Program-made: the position numbers and the translations under genes
DNA from: Aliikangiella sp. G2MR2-5
GTDB taxonomy: Bacteria > Pseudomonadota > Gammaproteobacteria > Enterobacterales > Kangiellaceae
Direction of reading: 5' to 3'
Assembly: GCF_015687155.1 (NCBI RefSeq)
Contig: NZ_JADPQF010000005.1
Location: 248,001-312,000, forward strand
DNA: 64,000 bases
Shown: one piece after another, positions 8,215 to 16,590 of the stretch
How the letters are laid out: each line of letters opens with the position of its first letter
Numbering within the stretch: position 1 is the stretch's first letter
The notes under the pieces: generated by a model
Told to the model about the DNA's origin: nothing
Databases searched by the model: none
Seen by the model: the letters and a program-made list of their open reading frames with translations, nothing else

Positions 8215-10746
8215 ATGGACCAAAAACAAAGAATTGAATCGAGACTGGAAAAACTTGATTTGCCCATTTCCAGGCACTTAGCGGCAATTTGTGCTCAGGT
8301 TTGCACTCATTCTAGTTTGATATTGCAGGCCGAGCCCGGCGCCGGCAAGACCACCCTGGTGCCCTTGGCGTTGCTCCCTCTACTTGAACCTGACAAACGA
8401 ATATTGGTACTTGAACCACGTCGTCTGGCTGCGAGAACGGCAGCCGTCCGAATGGCTGAAATACTCGGAGAAACGGTTGGAGAGACTGTTGGTTATCGAA
8501 TTCGGCATGAAGTCAAAATCGGGAAGAGCACTCGAGTCGAAGTGATTACTGAAGGCATTTTAACCAGAATGCTACAAACAGATCCTGAGCTACCTGACGT
8601 CGGCATCATTATTTTTGATGAGTTTCATGAACGAAGTGTTGATGCGGATTTAGGGCTAGCATTTGCTCTAGAAGTCCAATCCGGTTTACGAGATAACTTA
8701 AAGTTGCTTGTTATGTCTGCAACCTTACAGGCCGATAATTTAAAAAGGCTAATGCCCGATGCTCCGGTTATTCAATGTGAAGGAAAATGTTTTCCCGTCG
8801 AGGTTGAATATATATCCCCCGGAAACTCATTTGATTGGCGAAGCGTGCTTGTGGATGGCGTTGCAAAAGCTCTAATCAAATCGAGCAAAGATATTCTGGT
8901 ATTTCTTCCTGGACAAAGTGAAATTGAACAGGCCAAAAATATTATTGAAAATGCAGAGTTTTTTCACGAAGGTTTAGTTATTCATACTCTTTTTGGAAAT
9001 CTTCCATTTGAAAAACAACAACGGGCTTTGTTGCCAGAACGAAAAAGAAGAAAAATTATTTTATCCACTAATATTGCAGAAACCAGCCTGACGATAGAGG
9101 GCGTGGATTGTGTGATCGATTGTGGTTTGTTCAGACAAAATGTATTCGACCCCAATAGTGGTTTTAACCGACTGGAAACAACCAGGGTATCCTTGGCATC
9201 AGCTACTCAACGTCAGGGAAGAGCTGGCAGGTTATCGGCGGGATTGTGTATTCGATTGTGGACAAAATCCGATACTTTACGGGCACAGGGCGTCCCTGAA
9301 ATTTTACGAGTTGATCTGGCTGGTTTTATGTTGGAAGCTGCGCTTTGGGGAGTGACCGACGTATCGGAGCTGGCGCTTCTTGATCTGCCAAACAGGGGAA
9401 TGATGTCTCAGGCGCAGTCATTACTTCAATCGATTAATGCGCTGGACTCTTCAAATAGAGTTACGGCTTATGGAAAACAAATTTCCCAACTAGGTGTTCA
9501 TCCTCGACTAGCTCATTTGCTCTTTCAATCAATTCAACTAGGTGCCGCTGAAATAGGCTGCTTGCTAGCTTCTATGCTGGAAGAAAAAGACATTTTTATC
9601 GGGGAGCAGAGTAAACAGATAGATATTCTGGCTAGAATCGAATTTTTACTTCACTCTAATAATCAGAACCGAAGAAGTTCAAATATCTTACGACAAAAGT
9701 CAGTCCTGTATAACCGAATAAAACCTTATCTGCGTGACTCAAAAGTTAATCAAAAAAGCGCTCCTGAAAGTCTATCCGATGCCTCTCAATTACTAGCGCT
9801 GGCTTTTCCTGACCGAGTCGCAAAGCGCAGGGGGAGCGGCTATTTATTAGCTAGTGGCAGAGGAGCGCAGATTGAGCCTTGTTACGATACTGGCGCTGAA
9901 TATATAGTTGCGTGTCAGCTCGGAGGAAGAGACAGAAAAGCAAAAATTTTTCTAGCAATAGACATTGATGTTTCGACAATTGAAAGTACATTCGCTTCTC
10001 AAATAACGGATAGCAAAAAAGTTTGTTGGGATAAAGCCCGTCAATCAGTGATTGCAGAGAATCAAAGACTATTCGGAAAGTTGGTTTTGACGTCAACACC
10101 TTGCAGCGAGGTTACAGATGGCGAGGTGGCTTCTGGTTTGATCGATGGCATACAGCTTTTGGGAGTAGATTCGCTTCCCTGGAGTGACAAACTCAGACAG
10201 TGGCAACATAGAATATTGAAACTCAGGTCACTGTCTGATTTTGCAGAACTATTTCCTGACGTGTCCGATGAAGCTCTGCTAATTTCGGCAGAAAGCTGGT
10301 TGATGCCATTTTTGAGCGGATTATCAAAAATTTCTCAGGTAACCGAAAAGATATTTGGTGATGCGTTAATGAGTATACTTGATTGGGACAGCCAACAGAT
10401 ACTGAATAAACTTATGCCTGAAAAAATTCAGGTGGCCAGTGGTAGCTGGGTAAAGTTGGATTATGTTTCTGCACAACAACCAGTGCTGGCTGTCAAGCTA
10501 CAGGAAATGTTTGGTGAAAAAGATTCACCTGAAATAGCTAATGGACAGATTAAAGTGATCGTGCATCTATTATCGCCTGCCAGACGTCCGCTGCAGGTAA
10601 CAAGTGATTTGGCCAGCTTCTGGACAAACGGGTACGAAGCGGTGAAAAAAGAAATGAAAGGACGCTATCCAAAGCATCCATGGCCGGATGATCCGCTCAC
10701 CGCTGTGGCTACCAATCTAACCAAAAGACGGCTAAACCAATCCTGA
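8215..10746 (+). CDS. hrpB: ATP-dependent helicase HrpB
   Basis: 843 residues from ATG 8215 (a TTG at 8203 is possible; neither has a strong ribosome site). It is a DEAH-family helicase of superfamily 2. Walker A GAGKT at about 42-46, motif II DEFHERS (135 onward, the HrpB-specific DEFH form of DEAH), motif III MSATL, then the second RecA domain with TNIAETSLTIEGV and QRQGRAGR. The C-terminal region ends with RRPLQVTSDLASFW and KHPWPDDP, characteristic of the HrpB C-terminal domain. The biological role of HrpB is poorly defined; it is presumed to remodel RNA. Length fits the family (about 810-850). Confidence 0.95.
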   Translation: MDQKQRIESRLEKLDLPISRHLAAICAQVCTHSSLILQAEPGAGKTTLVPLALLPLLEPDKRILVLEPRRLAARTAAVRMAEILGETVGETVGYRIRHEVKIGKSTRVEVITEGILTRMLQTDPELPDVGIIIFDEFHERSVDADLGLAFALEVQSGLRDNLKLLVMSATLQADNLKRLMPDAPVIQCEGKCFPVEVEYISPGNSFDWRSVLVDGVAKALIKSSKDILVFLPGQSEIEQAKNIIENAEFFHEGLVIHTLFGNLPFEKQQRALLPERKRRKIILSTNIAETSLTIEGVDCVIDCGLFRQNVFDPNSGFNRLETTRVSLASATQRQGRAGRLSAGLCIRLWTKSDTLRAQGVPEILRVDLAGFMLEAALWGVTDVSELALLDLPNRGMMSQAQSLLQSINALDSSNRVTAYGKQISQLGVHPRLAHLLFQSIQLGAAEIGCLLASMLEEKDIFIGEQSKQIDILARIEFLLHSNNQNRRSSNILRQKSVLYNRIKPYLRDSKVNQKSAPESLSDASQLLALAFPDRVAKRRGSGYLLASGRGAQIEPCYDTGAEYIVACQLGGRDRKAKIFLAIDIDVSTIESTFASQITDSKKVCWDKARQSVIAENQRLFGKLVLTSTPCSEVTDGEVASGLIDGIQLLGVDSLPWSDKLRQWQHRILKLRSLSDFAELFPDVSDEALLISAESWLMPFLSGLSKISQVTEKIFGDALMSILDWDSQQILNKLMPEKIQVASGSWVKLDYVSAQQPVLAVKLQEMFGEKDSPEIANGQIKVIVHLLSPARRPLQVTSDLASFWTNGYEAVKKEMKGRYPKHPWPDDPLTAVATNLTKRRLNQS

Positions 10747-10753
10747 TTCGCTA

Positions 10754-10773
10754 CCTCTGAGACAAATCAGAGG
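10754..10773 (+). terminator. Hairpin after hrpB
   Basis: CCTCTGA (10754-10760) and TCAGAGG (10767-10773) form a perfect 7-bp stem eight bases after the hrpB stop. There is no T-tract, so termination activity is uncertain. Confidence 0.35.
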
Positions 10774-10845
10774 AGTCTATTCGCGAACAAGTTCACATTT
10801 TTATTTAGCCGAAGGCACATTATTCAAAAGATTTATGACATTATT

Positions 10846-10874
10846 TTGTTCAAACGTCATAAAAATGCCATAAT
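10846..10874 (+). promoter_or_regulatory. Predicted sigma-70 promoter for the glycosyltransferase gene
   Basis: TTGTTC at 10846-10851, 17-bp spacer, CATAAT at 10869-10874. An inverted repeat TTATGAC / GTCATAA (10834-10840 and 10856-10862) surrounds the -35 box and could be an operator. Confidence 0.45.
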
Positions 10875-10948
10875 CGACGCCCTTTATAACGATGATAAAT
10901 ATCTCCCGCTCAAGGATGGCCTTTAAAAAGGGGAAGGTTTGGCGTCCT

Positions 10949-12343
10949 ATGAATCAAACTAATTTATTTAGTACGCGAAGTATTTTTCTTCTGCTTACTT
11001 TATACAGTATTTCATTTTTAGTTATCTATTTGGCGTTGACTACAGAGTACTCGCCAAACGATGACCTTGCCGGTGTTCGACTGACTATTTTTGCGTTGTT
11101 GGCGCCGATAATTTTCAAGTACTTTGTCCAGCTGTTGTCCCTGCCTTTTTATTCTCCGTTAGAAAAGATAAGGAGAAGGAAGGCGATCAGGCAAGGAATG
11201 ATGAACTTTTCCCCAAAAGTTTCAGTACTCATTCCTGCCTGGAATGAGGAAGTTGGAATATTGAAGACTATTCAGTCAGTGGTTAACACTGCGTATAAGA
11301 ATCTTGAAATTATTGTGGTAAATGATGGGTCAACCGATTCCACTCACAGGCTGGTAACTGGTTACATTGCCGAATTTAAAAAGAATAGTCAGTCGGCAAC
11401 TGAAATTAAGTATTTGCAACTAACTAATGGTGGCAAAGCTAGAGCTTTGAACCAGGGAGTTCGTTTGGCCTCAGGAGAGATTATCGTAACTGTTGATGCT
11501 GATAGTGTCATGGATGAAGCCGCGATTGAAAAGCTGGTTCCGTACTTTAATGATCCGAAAGTTGGCGCTGTTGCCGGTAATGTCATCGTGGGGAACCGTT
11601 CCAGGCCAATCGAGTGGTTGCAACAGATAGAATATCTATACGGGTTCTTTTTCAAACGTGCTGATTCAGTCTTTAATTCTGTGTACATTATTGGAGGGGC
11701 GGCAGCGGCTTACAGAAAAGAGGTTCTGGAAGATGTCGGTGGCTTTGACCATGAAATTATCACCGAAGATATAGAAATGTCGACCCGAATACTAAGTGAA
11801 GGCTATAAAACAAGATACGCCACGGATGTAGTGGTTTTTACTGAAGGGCCTGCTGATTGGAAAGGACTTTGTAATCAACGTTTACGCTGGAAATTTGGAC
11901 GACTACTGACCTTTATGAAGCACAAATCGCTTTTTTTTAGTACTAATAAAAAGCATAACTCTTACCTGACTTTCTTACTGCTTCCAATGGCTGTTTATGC
12001 CGAGTTAACCTTAATGTTTGAAGCATTATTGCTTGCCATATTTTATGGCTACACTATTTTGACTAACGACTATGTACCTTTGGCATTTGTCATTGTGTTT
12101 ATGACCACTCTTGTTGTGATTCAAATTCTGTGTGACAGCAAGAGGCGCTTTCACCAAAACCTCTTATTACTCGCCCCAATAGCCTGGATGCTGTTCTACA
12201 TTATTGACCTTGTCGAGTGGCAGGCCCTGTGCAGAAGTTTAAAGAGGTTAATCACAAGGCAGGAGTTACAGTGGCAGAAGTGGGTAAGAGTTGGTCTTGC
12301 TCAGCATACCAGTCAAAATGAAGCTTTAACTGAAGCGGACTAA
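10949..12343 (+). CDS. Membrane-bound processive family 2 glycosyltransferase
   Basis: 464 residues from ATG 10949; in-frame ATGs at 10892 and 10916 are alternatives. Two N-terminal membrane helices precede a cytosolic GT-A domain with all processive-GT2 signatures: VSVLIPAWNEE, VVNDGSTDST, VTVDADSV, the TED motif in IITEDIE, and QRLRWKFG (Q-x-x-RW). Three more hydrophobic segments follow. This is the architecture of PgaC/IcaA and hyaluronan/cellulose-synthase-like enzymes, which polymerise a UDP-sugar and thread it through the membrane. No pgaB, pgaD or export gene is adjacent, so the polymer cannot be named. A strong hairpin terminates the gene, so it is probably monocistronic. Confidence 0.85.
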   Translation: MNQTNLFSTRSIFLLLTLYSISFLVIYLALTTEYSPNDDLAGVRLTIFALLAPIIFKYFVQLLSLPFYSPLEKIRRRKAIRQGMMNFSPKVSVLIPAWNEEVGILKTIQSVVNTAYKNLEIIVVNDGSTDSTHRLVTGYIAEFKKNSQSATEIKYLQLTNGGKARALNQGVRLASGEIIVTVDADSVMDEAAIEKLVPYFNDPKVGAVAGNVIVGNRSRPIEWLQQIEYLYGFFFKRADSVFNSVYIIGGAAAAYRKEVLEDVGGFDHEIITEDIEMSTRILSEGYKTRYATDVVVFTEGPADWKGLCNQRLRWKFGRLLTFMKHKSLFFSTNKKHNSYLTFLLLPMAVYAELTLMFEALLLAIFYGYTILTNDYVPLAFVIVFMTTLVVIQILCDSKRRFHQNLLLLAPIAWMLFYIIDLVEWQALCRSLKRLITRQELQWQKWVRVGLAQHTSQNEALTEAD

Positions 12344-12384
12344 CTTTTCATTTATTAACTCCACAATCATTAAACTCTCATCTG

Positions 12385-12411
12385 AAATCAGCACAGTCCA
12401 GTGCTGATTTT
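12385..12411 (+). terminator. Intrinsic terminator-like hairpin after the glycosyltransferase
   Basis: Perfect 10-bp stem AAATCAGCAC (12385-12394) / GTGCTGATTT (12401-12410), 6-nt loop, ending in four Ts. It lies 42 bp after the stop codon and separates this gene from the cytochrome cluster. Confidence 0.6.
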
Positions 12412-12541
12412 CCAACGTGTTCTTAAAAATTTTCTGGTTGAACAGGTAATTTCGTTTAATCTGTGCTAGATTTCTATTGCCAACTACTATAAAAACATCA
12501 GTTTATAATCTCTAAAAGCAATAATTATAAGGGGGCTGTCA

Positions 12542-14194
12542 ATGGAGCTATTTAGCAAGCTTGCCTCAAGCCGTTTCACTCACTTCCTGCTTTTATCTAT
12601 TCTGATCTCTGCCTGTGACTCAGGTTCTGAGCAAAGTACTGAAGAAGACACTGGTCAAATGCTCGTTGAACAAGGTTGGGAGCAAACCTTGTCAGAAGAA
12701 TTTCAGCATACCTCTTTTGGTTCGAAGCTAATTCCTCTGGTTTGGTATCAACATCTGAGAACGCCCTCGGGGAGCAATATTTTTTCTTCTGATGTGACTG
12801 CTGAAATAGGATTAATTGAAGGTAAATTATCGACAAACAATAAGTTGGGACTACCTGTAGGCGTTACCATCGACAATGATGATAACGGACAGAGCTGGAT
12901 TGGACTTGGCTGTGCTGCTTGTCACACCGGAGAGGTGAAGTATAACAATCAGTCTATTCTCCTGAATGGAGGACAAGGCATGGTTAACTTTACACGGCTG
13001 GAAGAAACTATTATACAGGCGCTTGAGTTTACCCTGAACAATGAGCAGGAGTTTGTTCACTTTGTCGAATTAAGCGGGAGTAGTGGATATTCAGATAAGG
13101 GCGATAAGTTGAAAGCTCAAATGCGCGAACGTCTTCAATATTTAAAGTATCGTCATCAAATCAACTCCAGTGAAACTGAATATGGTTATGGCCGACTTGA
13201 CGCATTTGGTCAGATTTTCAATACGGTTGGTGTTGAGCTTTTAGGAATCGAAAAAAATCGCATTTCTCCCGATGCTCCAGTCAGTTACCCTGTGCTTTGG
13301 GATGCATCACACTTTGATTTAGTTCAATGGAATGCGTCTGCACCTAACGCCAATCCGGGCCCATTGGTTCAGAACATTACCACTGCAATTGCTGTTTATG
13401 GTCAGATGGAAGTTTTAAAAGACCATAAAATTCTTGGCTATAAAAGCAGTGTCAACATCGAGAATCTTAAAAAGATCGAAAACTGGCTTTATCAGCTTAA
13501 AGCACCTAAATGGCCGCAGCAGTTACTAGGTAAACTGGATGAAAAGTTATTGCTTCAGGGAAAAAAGGTTTATCAATCTGAATGCATTCAATGTCATGCT
13601 CAGGTTGCTGAAGATAAAAGTAAATACAAAATAAAGGTAACCACGACTCCAGTTGATCAAGTTGGAACGGATCCACGAATGGCACATAATTTTCTAAACA
13701 CTCAGATGTGGAGCGGAGTATTTGAAGGGAAAAGACTTTTATGGCTAGCTGGTCATAAAATAGAAAAGAAAGATAAAGCGATCAACCTTGTCGCTCACGC
13801 TGCTGTTGGGGCTGCACTTCATCACCCTCTACAAACTGTAGACGCTGCATTAGAAGATTATCATTCGGTTTATAAAAGCTCGATTGATAAGGCTCCTTAT
13901 TATTATAAAGCGAGGCCATTGACTGGAATCTGGTCTTCAGCACCTTATTTGCATAATGGCTCAGTTTTAACTCTGACTGAATTATTAAGCCCGGTAGAAG
14001 AAAGAAGAAAGGACTTTTATGTTGGTGATAGAACACTGGATCTTGAAAGGATTGGGTTGATTTCTTCTAAGGGAAAAAATCGGAGTTATTTTGATACAAG
14101 ATTGCCGGGAAATAGCAATCAAGGACACCTGTACGGTGTGCATTTGTCAAAGCAGGAAAAGCAAGCACTTTTAGAGTACCTCAAAAGCCTCTAG
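12542..14194 (+). CDS. Di-heme c-type cytochrome lipoprotein, MauG/RoxA-like
   Basis: 550 residues; AAGGGGG lies just before the ATG. A lipoprotein signal ends at lipobox LISAC with C25 as the modified cysteine, so it is anchored in the cell envelope. Two heme c sites are visible: C124-A-A-C-H128 and C348-I-Q-C-H352. Between them are YGYGRLDAFGQIFNTVG and KAPKWP, and after the second heme RPLTGIWSSAPYLHNGSV, motifs shared by large di-heme proteins related to bacterial cytochrome c peroxidase, MauG and the rubber oxygenases RoxA/RoxB. It is paired with a second, larger relative 78 bp downstream. Peroxidase, oxygenase or oxidase activity cannot be decided from sequence. Confidence 0.8.
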   Translation: MELFSKLASSRFTHFLLLSILISACDSGSEQSTEEDTGQMLVEQGWEQTLSEEFQHTSFGSKLIPLVWYQHLRTPSGSNIFSSDVTAEIGLIEGKLSTNNKLGLPVGVTIDNDDNGQSWIGLGCAACHTGEVKYNNQSILLNGGQGMVNFTRLEETIIQALEFTLNNEQEFVHFVELSGSSGYSDKGDKLKAQMRERLQYLKYRHQINSSETEYGYGRLDAFGQIFNTVGVELLGIEKNRISPDAPVSYPVLWDASHFDLVQWNASAPNANPGPLVQNITTAIAVYGQMEVLKDHKILGYKSSVNIENLKKIENWLYQLKAPKWPQQLLGKLDEKLLLQGKKVYQSECIQCHAQVAEDKSKYKIKVTTTPVDQVGTDPRMAHNFLNTQMWSGVFEGKRLLWLAGHKIEKKDKAINLVAHAAVGAALHHPLQTVDAALEDYHSVYKSSIDKAPYYYKARPLTGIWSSAPYLHNGSVLTLTELLSPVEERRKDFYVGDRTLDLERIGLISSKGKNRSYFDTRLPGNSNQGHLYGVHLSKQEKQALLEYLKSL

Positions 14195-14272
14195 TTAAAA
14201 TAATTTCAATGATATCGGCTGGTAATTTCAATATAAGGCCAAACCAAGCTTCCGAATGATAGAGGGGGATTT

Positions 14273-16588
14273 ATGTCGGAGAGTCATTTCATCAATAAGT
14301 TGAACCAGATTACATTAGCAAAGTTCATTCGCTGGAGCATCAGGTTATTGATCTTTCTATTTATTATTCTATTTATCCTTTTTGCCTGGTTCATCCTATG
14401 GCCAGTTTCTTCAATTCCTGATGCTGAACCCGTCGATAAGTACGTTTATCTTGAACAAGGCTGGGGCGGAGAGGCTGAAAGTGAAGGTCGCAATATCTAT
14501 TACTATACCCCTCAAGGTACAACGATGGCGCAGGGAACTCAACATGCTGCAGTTCGCTACAATTGGTTCGTCAATTTGGAATTACCTTTTAGTGAAGAAA
14601 AGTTTTCGTCTCCGGAACATATGAGGAAGTACAGGTTCATTGTGGAGCCAGAACCTACCGCGAAAAATCCACATCAGTTACCTGTTGGATTTACTAAGCA
14701 CTTTAACTCGTCCATAGGACAGGATGTTCTTGATATTACTTGCGCTGCTTGTCATAGCGGAGAAATACATTATACCCGGGAAGGCACTAAATTTGCGATT
14801 CGAATCGATGGCGGACAAGCTATGCATGCGTTTACCGATCCTCAGCGCGGAAATTTTGCGCCGGTACTACTTGCCTCCATGCTTTATACACGTTTAAACC
14901 CCTGGAAATTTGATCGATTTGCTCAAGGCGTTTTGGGGGACAGCTACCCAAGTGGAAAAGATAAATTAAAGGCTGAGCTCTGGACTTCTATTAAAGGCTT
15001 TCTGGACGCAGGTCAGAATAATCCATTTCGTCATCTTTACCCTGTACAGGAAGGCTTTGGCAGAACTGACGCTTTGGGAAGGATTGGTAATACCGTATTT
15101 GGCGATCACTTGACTTCCGACAATTATCAGGATGGGGCTGCGCCAGTGAGTTACCCCTATGTCTGGAATATCTGGAAGTTTGACTGGGTTCAGTACAATG
15201 GCTCAGTAGCCCAGCCTTTGGCGAGAAATATCGGAGAAGCATTAGGAGTTGGCGCTGTTATTCCTCTGTTGGATGATAACGGAAATCCTTTACCGGCCGA
15301 GCAAAGGTTTATCAGTTCAGTGAGAGTGGAAGATTTAACCAAGATAGAGCATAACTTACAAAAGTTAACTCCACCTCCCTGGCCGGAATCCATTTTAGGT
15401 AAAGTTGATCAACAAAAAGCGGTAAAGGGGAAGGCATTATTTAACCAGTATTGTCAGCAATGTCATGGACCTCATCCTGCTACTCTGGCGAAACAACAAG
15501 CTTCGGCTCCTCTGAAGTTATCTCCATTAGACGAATGGTTAATTGAAGTTGTTCCGACAGACCACATTGGTACAGATCCTACCGCAGCTGACGGCTTCAT
15601 GGATCGACGTTATGATATTTCATCCACCGGAATAACTAACGAAGATGTAATTAAAACCCTAAACCCTCTGCTTTTGAGGCAGTTAAACAGAAACGTAGAA
15701 TATCGTTTAAAAGAGGTAATAAGACTGAGGGAAGAGCTGCACCTGGACGCAGAAGAATTAAAGCAGGCGCTGACTAATTTCCCTTCACCAAATAGTGAAG
15801 AGACACCAACTTATCCCAAGGCTGCCTATCAAAATATATTATCAGTACTTTCAAGCATTTCTGATTTGGAACCAGGAGTCGACCAGGTTACCACACAACC
15901 TGACACATCTTATTCCTGTCGAGTTAAATGCCAGACTGAAAATTTAATCTGGTTGTTGAAATCCGGGTACGAAACTTATATGAGCATTCCGAAATCCTGG
16001 GATGTAACCAGTCTGACGGAAGGCGAGGGACTGAGTATAATCGGTTTGCTAATTAAAAATAAATACTACCAGGACAAGAAGCTGGATTATGCACAAATTA
16101 TGCAATTACAAGGTTTTGGAACAATCGATCTACCACAGCAAATACGCGGGTATAAGCCCAGACCTTTAGCAGGTGTTTGGGCCACACCGCCATTTTTACA
16201 TAACGGTTCTGTTCCATCTGTTTATGAAATGTTGTTGCCACCTGAACAGCGCACAAAAAGTTTTTACATGGGCTCTCGAGAGTATGATCCTCAAAACCTC
16301 GGGTTTGTCGTAAAGACAGAAGAAAATTCGGATGGTAAGGGATTTTTATTCGATACCAGTGTTAAAGGAAACTGGAATATTGGCCATGCATTTGTAGCAG
16401 ATTCAGTCTTGTGGACAAAGCATCAAACTGACTATAAAAATAATCCGCTTCCAAAGGGCGTAATCGGGCCGCTTCTTACAGATGAAGAAAGGTACGCTAT
16501 TATCGAATATCTTAAAATAAAAAAAGATGAGTACGCATGCTATCAGACAGATGAAAGAGGCAATTGTACTCAAGGTGAGTGGAACTAA
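14273..16588 (+). CDS. Large di-heme c-type cytochrome, MauG/RoxA-like, membrane-anchored
   Basis: 771 residues, with GAGGGGG just ahead of the ATG. An uncleaved N-terminal helix (about 23-43) anchors it, with the bulk in the periplasm. Heme c sites: C157-A-A-C-H161 and C394-Q-Q-C-H398. EGFGRTDALGRIGNTVFG, APVSYPYVWNIWKFDWVQYNG and RPLAGVWATPPFLHNGSVPSVY repeat the landmarks of the upstream gene, so the two are diverged paralogues. An insertion of roughly 150 residues lies between the second heme and the C-terminal landmarks. RoxA-type enzymes cleave polyisoprene and related di-heme proteins oxidise other substrates; the substrate here is unknown. Its stop is two bases before the ATG of the patatin gene, suggesting translational coupling. 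Confidence 0.8.
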   Translation: MSESHFINKLNQITLAKFIRWSIRLLIFLFIILFILFAWFILWPVSSIPDAEPVDKYVYLEQGWGGEAESEGRNIYYYTPQGTTMAQGTQHAAVRYNWFVNLELPFSEEKFSSPEHMRKYRFIVEPEPTAKNPHQLPVGFTKHFNSSIGQDVLDITCAACHSGEIHYTREGTKFAIRIDGGQAMHAFTDPQRGNFAPVLLASMLYTRLNPWKFDRFAQGVLGDSYPSGKDKLKAELWTSIKGFLDAGQNNPFRHLYPVQEGFGRTDALGRIGNTVFGDHLTSDNYQDGAAPVSYPYVWNIWKFDWVQYNGSVAQPLARNIGEALGVGAVIPLLDDNGNPLPAEQRFISSVRVEDLTKIEHNLQKLTPPPWPESILGKVDQQKAVKGKALFNQYCQQCHGPHPATLAKQQASAPLKLSPLDEWLIEVVPTDHIGTDPTAADGFMDRRYDISSTGITNEDVIKTLNPLLLRQLNRNVEYRLKEVIRLREELHLDAEELKQALTNFPSPNSEETPTYPKAAYQNILSVLSSISDLEPGVDQVTTQPDTSYSCRVKCQTENLIWLLKSGYETYMSIPKSWDVTSLTEGEGLSIIGLLIKNKYYQDKKLDYAQIMQLQGFGTIDLPQQIRGYKPRPLAGVWATPPFLHNGSVPSVYEMLLPPEQRTKSFYMGSREYDPQNLGFVVKTEENSDGKGFLFDTSVKGNWNIGHAFVADSVLWTKHQTDYKNNPLPKGVIGPLLTDEERYAIIEYLKIKKDEYACYQTDERGNCTQGEWN

Positions 16589-16590
16589 TA